31,260 nucleotides of DNA from Ophioceras dolichostomum (lineage: Eukaryota; Ascomycota; Sordariomycetes; Magnaporthales; Ophioceraceae). The stretch covers positions 1 to 31,260 of the forward strand of contig PYST01000409.1 of the NCBI GenBank assembly GCA_003049485.1, given 5' to 3'. Positions 1 to 8,547 of the stretch are shown one piece after another. Under the pieces are notes generated by a model, which was given only the letters and a program-made list of their open reading frames with translations, was not told the origin of the DNA and ran no database searches. Position numbers and translations under genes: made by a program. Numbering within the stretch: the stretch's first letter is position 1; the number at the start of each line of letters is the position of its first letter.

Positions 1-229
1 CCAAGTCAGGCAAGAGCCAAGAGTGAGTGATAGATTTTGGGAAACTGCGAGGATGTGTACATACAGTGGGAAGGAGTGGCAGATGTCGCTGGAGAAGGTG
101 CTAATGACCCAAGCGCCGCGACAGGCCTCCGGACTCCCCTTTTGCCTATCCAGGGACGGTGGGTTGCTTTCAGTCCTTCCTGCTCGACCGCCCTTCCGCT
201 GCTGGTCTTACCGGGGGTCTTGCTGCCTG

Positions 230-291
<62 letters not shown>

Positions 292-1269
292 CCAGACGAA
301 TTACCGGAGCACTACGTGTCGCGGTGGACGAGAAGGGCCGCATCTGCCGACGACGTGACCACTGGTGGTTATTCCACACCATGCGAGAGATAAACTAGTA
401 GTACCTCCCCTGGCCAAGTTGCTCCCCTGTCCCCGTCATGGTCTCCAATTCTCTCCTTCTGGATCATAGCATGCCCATGCGCCTGTGTGAACCCAGTGCC
501 ATCCAACCTAGGTCCTCCACTGCTACACGCAGCACCTGTCCCTTTCTCGACCCCTATCAGCAGCGCCCTTGCACACAAGTCTGAGCTCCGCCTCGACACT
601 ACGGTATCGCGACAACCCAGCCAGTGGAGCATAGAAGCAGAGACGGCGATGTCTACCAAGGAACAGTCTCGCGACACGCCTCCCACCCCACCGCCGAACC
701 CGCCTCCTCCTCCAAGCCCGGCCGGAGAGACCTCCTGAGCGTCGACCGGGACCACCCAAGAGGAGCCTGCTGTTCCAAAAACAGGTACGTACCGACCACC
801 TATCTAGGTAGCGCATAAACCTGCCTGGGTACCTAGGTACCTTAGCCATGCTGCTTTCTTCTGCAGGCAGGGGGGGAGAAAGATGATTCCAGAAGCTGAC
901 CATTACGCGCAAGACAGAACAGATCGAAGCGACATGCGTGCGTACGGACGAGCGGTTGTACTTTCGAATATCGATGAAACAGGGTCGGCTTGTACGTAGG
1001 ATACTAGGACATAAAACAAGGATGGACACAAGGACGTCGAACTACTGCAAGAAGAACTGCTCAGTGGGCCAGCTCGACTGGATGAGAACCTGCTGTAAGG
1101 AGGATAGGATAGGATGGATGGCTTCGTATCATTCCATATGAACCGACAAGGGAGATAGAGATCAAATGGGCCTCCTGATGCCCAACGAGACACTGCGTGC
1201 AGGAAAAAGTTCGCTAGAGATTGCATATATTAGCACTTTCGCATCTTCTCTATTCCACGTACGAAATAT
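1..1269. other. Gene-free stretch with TGC microsatellite
   Basis: I see no supportable gene here. Reading frames of up to about 170 codons exist on both strands, but none resembles a known family and several only translate the triplet repeat. A proline-rich frame at 649-738 (+) ends after 29 codons and lacks a credible continuation. The stretch holds the TGC repeat at 234-290 and a palindromic GGTACCTAGGTACC element around 826-843. It probably contains the 3' flank of the CoA-transferase gene, which ends at 1270. Confidence 0.6.
234..290. repeat. (TGC)19 trinucleotide microsatellite
   Basis: Nineteen uninterrupted TGC units. Depending on frame and strand this would read as poly-Leu, poly-Ala, poly-Cys or, on the minus strand, poly-Gln. 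None of the host frames shows other protein-like features, so it is treated as an intergenic repeat. It is the longest of several CTG-type tracts in the window, and all of them have CTG on the + strand. Confidence 0.95.
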
Positions 1270-2595
1270 TTACAACCTCGACTTAGTATTCTTGCCCCCA
1301 ACAGCCACCATCCCACCGTCCACAACGTCGTAGTCCCGTCCCCTCACCCAGCCGAGCCAGCGGCCAAGCATCTCCTCCCCGCCCTCGCCCGGCCGGAGCG
1401 GGCAGCCCTTGTACCCGCCTCCCGCAACCCCCGGGCCTTGGCCCTGCGCAGCCGGGTCGTCCACCCTCTCATGCACGGCGAGGAGCGGCGTGTCGCGCAA
1501 CCCCACCAACGGCCGTTGATCGCCTTCTCTCCTGCTGCTGCTGCTGCTGCTGCTGCTCTCCTTCTTCCCTCTCCTCTCCCTCCTTCTGCCTTCCTCCTCC
1601 TCCTCCTCCTCCTCCTCCAGCTCCCCAAACGTCAGCACAGGCGTGACGCACGCATCAGTCCCGTCAAAAACATCTTCCCACTCCCTCCTGCTCTTCGACA
1701 AGAAAACGCGCTCGAACTCGCGTCGCATCTCAGGCCACACGTTTTCCCTGTCGTACCTCCTCGTCCCCCTCAGCCACTCCCGGCCCTCATCCTGCAGACC
1801 CAGCCCTTTGACGAGCTCCGCAAAGAACTGCGGCTCCAGCGCGCCCACCGCCACGTACCCCCCGTCGCCCGTCTCGTACGTGTCGTAGAACGGACACCCC
1901 GAGTCCAGCAGGTTCTCGCCCCTGGGCGCGTCGCCCAGGACCGGGGTCCCGAGCGCGAAGCGTGGGTAGCTCGCCAGGAAGGCGCTGCCGTCCACCATGT
2001 TCGCCTCGACGACCTGTCCCCTTTCGCTGGTAGACCTCGCGGCGAGCGCGAGGAGCACGCCCTGAAAAAGTGCGGCGCCTCCCCCCGCGAAGTCGGCGAG
2101 CATGTTCCAGGGCGGCGTGGGCCTCTCCCCCTTCCTGCCTAGGAGCGCCAGCACGCCCGAGACGGCGAGGTAGTTGATGTCGTGGCCCGCCATGTCCCTG
2201 TACCGGCCGTCGCGCCGGAACCCGCTCAGGCGGCCGTAGATCAGGCGCGGGTTCTCGTCCTCCGCGCACAGGACCTCGGGGCCCAGGCCCAGGCGCTCGA
2301 GGACTCCCGGCCGGAACGGGTCGATGAGCACGTCGGCGTGTCGGGCGAGCGAGCGGACGAGGGCCGCGCCCCGAGCCGACTTGAGGTCGACGGCTATGGA
2401 GGCCTTGCGGCGCGCGAGCTGGTCGCCGGCGCCGGAGCCGGTCGGGTCTGCCGCCGCCGAGCTTCGGACGGGCGGCCGGTCGATGCGCAGGACGGAGGCG
2501 CCGGCGTCGGCGAGGAGGAGGCCGGCGAAGGGGCCGGGTGCCAGGCCGGCGAATTCGATGACTTTGAGGCCGGTGAGGGGTGGTGGGCCGACCAT
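1270..2595 (-). CDS. Family III CoA-transferase / alpha-methylacyl-CoA racemase-like
   Basis: Single-exon gene of 441 residues, with ATG at 2595 in a good context (CAACAAGATGG). The N-terminus (GLKVIEFAGLAPGPFAGLLLADAGA) is the CaiB/BaiF (CoA-transferase family III) signature. His138 (AGHDINY), Asp168 (NMLADFAGGG) and Glu254 (GALEPQF) match the catalytic His126/Asp156/Glu241 of mycobacterial alpha-methylacyl-CoA racemase with nearly identical spacing. The enzyme would epimerise 2-methylacyl-CoA thioesters for beta-oxidation. The C-terminus is SRL, a PTS1-type peroxisomal signal, which fits that role. Between the catalytic core and the C-terminal part (about residues 326-356) lies a Glu run followed by a Ser run, encoded by CTC/CTG repeats. 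This is an insertion relative to typical family members. Other family III CoA-transferase chemistry is possible, but the racemase triad favours AMACR. Confidence 0.88.
   Translation of the reverse strand: MVGPPPLTGLKVIEFAGLAPGPFAGLLLADAGASVLRIDRPPVRSSAAADPTGSGAGDQLARRKASIAVDLKSARGAALVRSLARHADVLIDPFRPGVLERLGLGPEVLCAEDENPRLIYGRLSGFRRDGRYRDMAGHDINYLAVSGVLALLGRKGERPTPPWNMLADFAGGGAALFQGVLLALAARSTSERGQVVEANMVDGSAFLASYPRFALGTPVLGDAPRGENLLDSGCPFYDTYETGDGGYVAVGALEPQFFAELVKGLGLQDEGREWLRGTRRYDRENVWPEMRREFERVFLSKSRREWEDVFDGTDACVTPVLTFGELEEEEEEEEEGRRRERRGKKESSSSSSSSRREGDQRPLVGLRDTPLLAVHERVDDPAAQGQGPGVAGGGYKGCPLRPGEGGEEMLGRWLGWVRGRDYDVVDGGMVAVGGKNTKSRL
1532..1620. repeat. CTG and CTC microsatellites inside the CoA-transferase gene
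   Basis: A CTG tract (1532-1557) encodes a poly-Ser run on the minus strand, and a CTC/CCT tract (about 1592-1619) encodes a poly-Glu run. Both lie in the linker between the catalytic core and the C-terminal part, where length variation should be tolerated. Confidence 0.9.
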
Positions 2596-2604
2596 CTTGT
2601 TGGC

Positions 2605-2662
2605 GGTTGGTAGGTCGGTAGGTTGGTAGGTAGGTAGGTAGGCAGGTAGGTAGGTGGGTAGG
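2605..2662. repeat. GGTA/CCTA tetranucleotide repeat next to the start codon
   Basis: An imperfect GGTA array (CCTACC on the coding strand) begins about 10 nt upstream of the CoA-transferase start codon at 2595. It therefore lies in the presumed 5' leader. The units are interrupted (GGTC, GGTT, GGCA, GGTG), as expected for a decaying microsatellite. Confidence 0.85.
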
Positions 2663-3262
2663 GCGTGCCCTTTTCAAGTTCGTCGTCGGTTGTTGTCCGC
2701 TAGCCGCCACCTTTCTTAACGCCGAGCTGGGATCGTTCTTGAGCCGCGCGCTATATCTTCGCTAGTGTCTGGGCAGCTAGGTAGTCGCTTGGGGGCCGCA
2801 GAGCGACCGCTAGTTCGGCTAGTGGAAGTCATCAGGCTGGCGGGGCGACCCTGTGCGGCTCATAAGGAAGTGACCAGGACATGGAGTCCGCGTCGTTCCA
2901 TCGTCAAATGATGGAGAAGGTGGATCTGGGAGCCGAGGTTGTAACCCGTCAGAGGGTTACTTTCGGCAAACCTTGTAACCGTGGCCCGCTGTAGCCCCGC
3001 TGTGAGCGCGAGGGAACAAGCGTCGCGTGGTGCTAACCCCGCCCATCATCGGTCCCTATCCGGACTGCACGTCCTGGCTGGGGGTTCAACTACGAGATTC
3101 GATTGACAAGATTTACACATTGCTTCAAGTCACGACTCTGGTTTGGCTTGAGACCCAGGTAGGATGGTGGCTACGCCTTTTTGTTTTAGAAGAAGAGAAC
3201 TACAGAGATAATTAAACTGAAGAGTTATAAAGTTACAAGTTCAGGAAGTCCCAAGCGAGTGT

Positions 3263-3286
3263 GTGTCCCGTGTCCCGTGTCCCGTG
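3263..3286. repeat. GTGTCCC short tandem repeat, about 3 copies
   Basis: Three consecutive GTGTCCC units ending in GTGCTCC. No coding or RNA feature is associated with them. Confidence 0.85.
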
Positions 3287-3514
3287 CTCCATTCCCAAAG
3301 TCATTGATTCCAGCCAGTGGCCCGTCCAAGTGATTCCATGTGGCAAGCGGCTCCCAAAATACCGGCCCGTTTTTTCTCTATCTTTTGTGCTGCCTTTTTT
3401 CTTGCGGCCTTCCTTCTTGCTGCCCTTTGTTTTTCATTTTTTCATTTTTTCCCTTCCCCCCCCCTTTTTTTTTTCTTTTCTGCTTTTGCTTTCTGCTTGT
3501 TGCTTGTTGGTAAG

Positions 3515-3640
3515 GAAAGTCAAGGAAATCAAGGAAAGTGTCAAGGAAAGCGTCAAGGAAAGTGTCAAGGAAAGTGTCAAGGAAAGTGTCAAGGAAATCA
3601 AGGAAATCAAGGAAAATCAAGGAGATCAAGGAAATTAAAG
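3515..3640. repeat. GTCAAGGAAA-family minisatellite
   Basis: About five copies of a 12-mer (GTGTCAAGGAAA, one copy with GCGTC) pass into 9-mers (ATCAAGGAA), then AATCAAGGA and GATCAAGGAA variants. The whole array is purine-rich on the + strand and follows a pyrimidine-rich tract. The 12- and 9-nt periods preserve a reading frame in both directions, which explains the spurious repetitive peptides there. Confidence 0.9.
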
Positions 3641-3752
3641 GGAAGTCGAGCCCCCAGTCCAGTCACGTCCAGCCTTTCCCCTCCTCTTCCTCCCCCTCTC
3701 CCAACCCTCACCCACCCTCCCCCGCCTAACCCGGGACGTACTAGACCGCAGG

Positions 3753-3790
3753 CGCCTAGGTAGGTAAGGTACTTAGGTACCTACCTAGGC
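3753..3790. repeat. TACCTAGGTA-type palindromic element
   Basis: The segment contains CGCCTAGGTAGGTAAGG followed by TACTTAGGTACCTACCTAGG, an imperfect inverted repeat built on CCTAGG/GGTACC. It overlaps the end of the APH-like reading frame: the TAG stop at 3785-3787 lies inside a CCTAGG copy. Confidence 0.75.
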
Positions 3791-4816
3791 AGGGAGCGGA
3801 CCCCAAGTGGGAGGGTTATCATCCCAGTAGCGGTGGTACATGCCATCGCGACCCTCTTGCACGAGGCAGAGGGTGAAGAGGGGAGCGAGCGCCGGGTCGC
3901 CCCTCTGGCGGACCTCGTACTCGTACACGAACTTCACCACGGGTCCTCCTCCTCCTCCTCCCCCTCCTCCCGCCTCTCTCTCCTGATTCTCCTCCTCCGC
4001 CATGAGCTCAGCAGCCTCCATCAGCTCGTCCTCGCCAAACTCCCAGTCAGGACCACCATCGTCGTCGAACTCGTGCTTCACCTCCTCCGGTTCCGGCTTC
4101 GGCTCATCATAGTAGGACTGGACAACGATGGGCTTCCCGTCGTCCCTTCCCTTCTTCGCCTCGGCCTCAACCTTGCCGCCGCCGTCGCCGCCGCCATCAC
4201 CCGCGACAGAGTCGTCGCCGTGACCAGGCTGCTGCTGCTGCTGCTGCTGCGGGCCAGGGTAGGGGCCGGGGTTGGGGGTGGGAATAGGGCGCGGCACCTC
4301 ACGGCGCTTAAACCCATGAGCGAGGTACAGGCCCAGGTAATGCGCCGTTCAGACAGCACAGTGGAGCGCACGCATGTCTGGAGTTACCGCAGACATAGCC
4401 GCCAATCCCTCGGCGATCCGATCGTAGAATGCCTTGTAGAGCGCTTCCGAGTTTTCGGGTTGGAACCAGTAGCCGTTCTCCTCGTAGCCCAGCAGGGAGT
4501 CGAGCACGCACAGGTCCAGGCCCCAGGGCCCCACGGAGCCGCTGCGGCCCCAGCCCGTGATGCCCGTGATGCGGCCCGTGCGGATGTCGACGTGCAGGTG
4601 GTCGAGCGGCAGGGAGCCCAGGCGCGCGTTGTTGATCACGGTGGGGAGGAGCCGGAGGAGGCCCGAGGACACGTTGTTGCGGATGTCCGTGAGCTGGGGG
4701 GTGAAGGCTGGGTGCAGACCCGCGATGAGCTGGTCGATTTTGGCGAGGAGGCGTTCCTCCTCGTTCTCGCGCTGTGGGAGGAACGGGAGGTGGTTCTGGA
4801 GGGAGCACACGAACAT
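3785..4816 (-). pseudogene. Decayed APH-like phosphotransferase reading frame
   Basis: A frame opens at ATG 4816 and reads 155 codons to a TGA at 4349-4351. The same frame continues open to a TAG at 3785-3787. The segment from TGRITGITGW to GPWGLDLCVLDSLLG aligns by eye with the end of the catalytic region of fungal aminoglycoside/choline phosphotransferase-like proteins (pattern D-x-x-TGxITGxxDW ... PFGL-LxxLxxLLG). After the TGA the frame gives YLGLYLAHGFKRR, which looks like the conserved tail of the same family, so the TGA probably interrupts real coding sequence. The HGDLxxxN loop is not recognisable (LDHLHVD stands in its place), and the metal-binding Asp of the DW motif reads GW. The rest is low complexity (poly-Gln, poly-Gly, acidic). 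No N-terminal kinase lobe was found. Alternatives are a spliced gene with an intron removing the TGA (a donor GTAACT lies about 35 nt before it) or a catalytically dead paralogue. Confidence 0.42.
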
Positions 4817-4913
4817 GATATTGAAAAAAATGGTGTTCCCACAAGTCAGTCATCAGAGTCGATTTATTTCGAATGCAGAAAGAGGAGAAATGCTGGGCAG
4901 CAGCTGCTGGTGC

Positions 4914-5090
4914 TCACTTGGCGAGGTCCAACACGGTCCGAGCCAGGCACCACAGCGCGTTAGGCTGCTGGATCATGCGGCCGATCACGCTGAACGGGAA
5001 GCCGGTCACGATCCCCATGATGTAGATGATCACGCCGGGCGGATAGGTGATGAGCAGCAAAAGCAATGCTCCAGGCAACCGGAACGGCCA
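4914..5090 (-). other. Orphan reading frame with a membrane segment
   Basis: The minus strand from 5090 to a TGA at 4914-4916 encodes a strongly hydrophobic stretch (LLLLLITYPPGVIIYIMGIV) followed by a plausible soluble tail (IGRMIQQPNALWCLARTVLDL). No in-frame ATG precedes the hydrophobic part. A good intron acceptor (TTATCAG at about 5120) leads into a different frame. It could be the last exon of a small membrane protein, part of the neighbouring decayed gene, or chance. A GTGAGC donor overlaps its stop, but splicing to the obvious downstream acceptor (CTCCAG) gives the wrong frame for the APH-like segment. Confidence 0.25.
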
Positions 5091-5948
5091 TCACCCAATA
5101 TTTTCGAAACACGAGGGCAAGCCACTGATAAGAAAAGCGCGGGATGGAGAGAAACAGAAAGAAATAGGAAAACAAAAGAAGAAAAAAATATTGATTTACC
5201 TAGAGGCACCCCTCCCCTGTTCCCAAGCCGTCCTCCCAGCCAAGCCCATTCGAAGTCGAGGTGAGAATGGGGGGCGTATAGTGCGTGGTGGTGGTGCATA
5301 CTGCGCCTGCGTTCACCACCACCCCGCAGTCTGTTGTAGTCCTCTGACCTATCCTCCTTCCTTTATTCTCCTCCTAGACGACGAGTACGCTTTCGATGGT
5401 TTGGATATATCCATTTGCCGGTAGATCTGGCGATGACGATTGTTCCGACACCCATCAAGCTAAGCTTCGCGCTTCCCATTCTCGCTTCCCGCTTCCCGTT
5501 TCCCGCCCCTCTCCGTCCTCTCGCCGCTCTTTCGGCCGCTCGCCAGACAGTTGAAAAAGCGTCGGCGCCGTGGAGGGTGGGGGAGGGGGGGAGGGGGGTG
5601 TGTGCTTAGTGCAGCCAGTAGGGACCGGGTCCGGCGCAGGCATTCATACTGTGTCAGGGGGTAAAGTGCAAAAATGAGTTGGTCACGAGCGCCGCCGTCT
5701 GGCCGTCGGCCGTCTCTTATCTGTGAAACAGAAAATGGGTTCGTGGAAATAGAATTTTGAAGATAGGTAGCATTGTGTGACACCCAGGGAAACCAGATGA
5801 TCAGAGATTCCTGATGTCCCGTAGCATTTGTCTGGCCAAATAACAAGCTGAGGCCGTAATCCCATCCACGCTGCCGTTCGGTGAAAACCTCAGGCAGCAG
5901 CCAGCCCCATGCCTGGGTGGGTAAGAAAAATAAGGGGAAGAAGTATGG
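5091..5948. other. Intergenic stretch, no supportable gene
   Basis: No recognisable protein. On the minus strand, CTAG|GTAAAT (about 5198) and TTATCAG (about 5120) form a plausible intron, but the flanking frames encode nothing I recognise. The segment at 5470-5520 is a tract of CTTCCCGCTTCCCGTTTCCCG repeats. The 3' flank of the SDR gene lies at the right edge. Confidence 0.5.
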
Positions 5949-7388
5949 TCAAATATTTCCCCCGATGCCCGGCTCGATCTCCTCCAGCACGGCAAGCAGC
6001 TCGTCAAAGATCCTCGGCTGCAGCGCGCGGCCCTCGTCGGTCAGCACGAACTGGCTCGGGTCCCTGACGCGGCAGCAGTCCATGTATCTGCCGTGCGTCT
6101 CGGGCCCCGCCGAGGCGGCGACCACCAGCGTGCGCGAGCCCATCTCCGTCGTCCGGGCCAGCAGGAGCAAGCCGATGCGCAGGATGACGCTGAGCGGGAA
6201 CGGCGCGTGGCGGAAGAGCTCTGACTGGCAGAGGCCTGGGTTCAGACTGTTGATAATCACCGGCAGGTTATCAGTGGTGGTAGCATTGGTCTCCGTGTTG
6301 CTGTTGCTGTTGCTGTCGCTCGAGGCTGCCTTCGCCGTTCGGGCCGCCAGCTCGCGGGCGATGAAGACCACGAGGAGCTTAGACAGGTTGTAGCGGTCCT
6401 CGTTCATGTTTTCTTTACCCTTGAACGTCGCGAAGATGTTCGGTTGTGTTCTCTCGGCGAATTTGGACTGCGTATGAATGTCATTGTTAGGGTTTGTATA
6501 GGTACCTAGCCAAATGCTGTTGATGTGTTGTGCGATGACCGAGTGCAACGTTGAAGGGCGTTGGATGAAGTAACCCACAAAGACGTGCGCGTCGGACGAC
6601 ACAACGGTAAGCCTCGTCTGGACGTTGAACTTGGCTGCCGTCCTCCTCATCGGCGGCAGGAGCAACAGCCCCATCAGGAACGTGCCCACGACGTTGACGG
6701 CAATGGTGCTCTCGAAGCCGTGGTCGCACTCGATGTACTCCCCGATGGCCACGCCGGCGTTGAGCACCACCGCGTCGAGCCGGCCTCCCAGCTCCCGCTC
6801 CGCCCGCCTGCAGAACTCCTTGACGCTGTCGAAGGCGCCCATGTTGACCTGCCAGACCTCGACGACGCCTGACGGCCGGCTGGTCGAGACCTCGATGTCT
6901 GCCTTGGCCACCTCGCCCTTGGCGGTGTCCCTGCATCCCAGGATCACCTTCGCAGCGCCCAGTCGCGCGAAGTGCCGGGCGGCCTCTTTTCCGAGGCCGG
7001 TATTCGCGCCCGTCACAATGACATTTTTGCCAGTGAAGTCGGCGGTCAGTTCAGGCAGCGGCTTGAGCTGGGACTTGATGAAGTAGCTTATCCATCCTGG
7101 CGGCCTGATTGAAATCAGTACACGTGGCACCCACTAGTAGAAAAGGCCATGTCGGGTCACGGTGGTTCCTTCCTTGGTTTCTTCCCTGGTTCCTTCCTTT
7201 CAGAGGCCGTTCATGTGCTACCCACACCAAGCGGAGATCCGAGATGGTACACAAGACATGACCCGGGTTGAGGGTGACGGGCTCAGGAGAACGAGAGCAA
7301 CTCACATAGAAAGATAGTTGGCATCAGTGAACCAAGAGAAGGCATGGCGCTTCTTACCTAGCCCTACAGTCGTTCCTGGTTCCGCCAT
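5949..7388 (-). CDS. Short-chain dehydrogenase/reductase (retinol dehydrogenase-like)
   Basis: Proposed exons on the minus strand are 7388-7306, 7104-6579 and 6467-5949, giving 375 residues. The Rossmann dinucleotide-binding motif is TGANTGLG (residues 59-66), followed by GCRD, which suggests NADP(H) preference. NAG is at 143-145, the catalytic Ser at about 197-198 (VVSSD), and YxxxK at Tyr229-Lys233 (RYNLSK). This is the layout of the large fungal family of RDH/WW-oxidoreductase-like SDRs, usually about 330-350 residues. The substrate cannot be read from the sequence. Intron 2 (111 nt, GTGGGT...CTAAC...CGCAG) is stop-free and 3n. It was assigned because the family has SSDxHxxxKF directly at this point. 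Intron 1 (201 nt, GTGAGT...CTGAT...ATCAG) joins AT to G, giving Met28. The first in-frame ATG is at 7388, and translation could instead begin at the spliced ATG. A Ser/Asn/Thr-rich insert precedes the last helices. Confidence 0.82.
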
Positions 7389-8547
7389 GATGCCTCGAGT
7401 AAGGTGATGGCGACGTTGAGGACAGGTCTGCCGGTGGGACCTTTCTATAGGTTCTTCGTTCGCGACACAACAATCCGAGTGTGTGACAACAACGCCGCCC
7501 TGTGTTAGTGAGAATGAGCTTGACTCTATTCCAGAGTATTTTTTCCACGGATTACGATGCAAAACTCAATTTCGAGAAGGACCAGAGCCGACGGGACAGA
7601 TCGGAACAAATGGACATCAAGGAAGTTAGCGTCCATCGCCTTCCTCCCCCTTCATGTGGGGTTCCTTATTGACACCTCACGGCTCAAAAAAATGATGAAA
7701 CGCTACGCTGCCGCCGCAAGGGGCAATTGGGGCACGGTCGGGACGGGAGATTTATTCACGTGCGCCTTGGCCGAACTCTCATCCGTACCTGGTACGCTGT
7801 TTGATGTAGGCGGATATGTGCCCGTTTAATAGCGTCCATCTTAAACGTGCGGGTAGTAGCCGGCTTAACAACTGCGAATGGCTTCATTAATCGAGCCGCA
7901 TCACCCGCTTTTGCTTGTCTCCAGCAAGGTTCTGACAACGGGGACGGTTCCTGTCGATCACTGCAAACCAGGGGCGCTGCTTCAGTCAGGATCCCAAGAC
8001 CGAATGCCAAAGTTCCTCATTAATTCGTAAGAGTATAGTAATACACGGGCAAAGATAATGTGCCCAGAATATGTCCCAAGGCTGAAATAACATCTCGCTC
8101 CTCCATCCGCGCCGCTGAAAAAATCATAATCGTACACACAAACGCACCACCGGCGTTCTTGCCCTTCCCTCTCCAGTTGTTCCAATCTCTTTCTTTCTTT
8201 TGTCTCCAAGCAAACTTTCCAGCAACATTAAGAATGTGACCAAGCGAAGAAAAACAGCTCCGCCCAAATGGCTCTTGGTATGTGCGATGTTTTGTGTGGT
8301 TTGACAGGTGCAATCCCGGCCCAGTGAGGCCAGCCAGAGGAGGATGGGGGATGAGAATAAGCAGTTCGAGGGTGAGGATGAAGCAAAGCTAGGTAGATAT
8401 ATGGATGGATAGGTAGACAGGGTATCTCAACAGGTCAGGTAAGTAGGTAGGTAGGTAGGTAGAAAACAAAAACAGAGAGATAGCAAGGGAGAAGAAAAAG
8501 AGCAAAACAACAGGGGGGGGGGAGGGGGGGATGGAACGGAATCGAAA
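7389..8547. other. Intergenic stretch between SDR and cyk3
   Basis: No gene recognised. The left part is the upstream region of the SDR gene, and the right part is the 3' flank of cyk3. The cyk3 flank carries a GTAG tetranucleotide run (8441-8462) and a G-rich tract (about 8511-8529) just before the cyk3 stop. Frames of 60-97 codons on both strands have no protein-like character. Confidence 0.6.
8441..8462. repeat. (GTAG)n tetranucleotide repeat
   Basis: Five consecutive TAGG/GTAG units about 85 nt beyond the cyk3 stop codon, presumably within its 3' UTR. It is the same unit as the repeat found in the 5' leader of the CoA-transferase gene and at 29559-29577. Confidence 0.9.

Larger units (their letters stand above)
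2663..3784. other. Intergenic stretch: CoA-transferase promoter, minisatellites
   Basis: No gene recognised. The right half contains a long pyrimidine tract (about 3370-3500, with C8 and T runs), GTGTCCC repeats near 3263, the GTCAAGGAAA-type minisatellite (3515-3640) and a CT/CCA-rich segment at 3660-3725. The left half should hold the CoA-transferase promoter. Frames across the minisatellite encode only simple repeats such as VKESVKES or FLDTFLDT. Confidence 0.6.

Noticed and set aside
170..382. Poly-Gln reading frame on the minus strand (and poly-Ala, Leu, Cys frames on the plus strand)
   Set aside because: All frames are generated by the TGC microsatellite. The flanks show no family resemblance or splice logic.
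487..738. Proline-rich plus-strand frame ending PPNPPPPPSPAGETS
   Set aside because: It stops after a short run. No convincing splice donor extends it and there is no homology I recognise.
3060..3110. tRNA-like B-box (GGTTCAACTAC)
   Set aside because: No matching A-box, acceptor stem or poly-T terminator could be arranged around it.
7140..7210. Tandem GGTTCCTTCCTTGG-type repeats in intron 1 of the SDR gene as a mobile-element footprint
   Set aside because: They are only a short CT-rich direct repeat within the intron. There are no terminal inverted repeats or target-site duplication.
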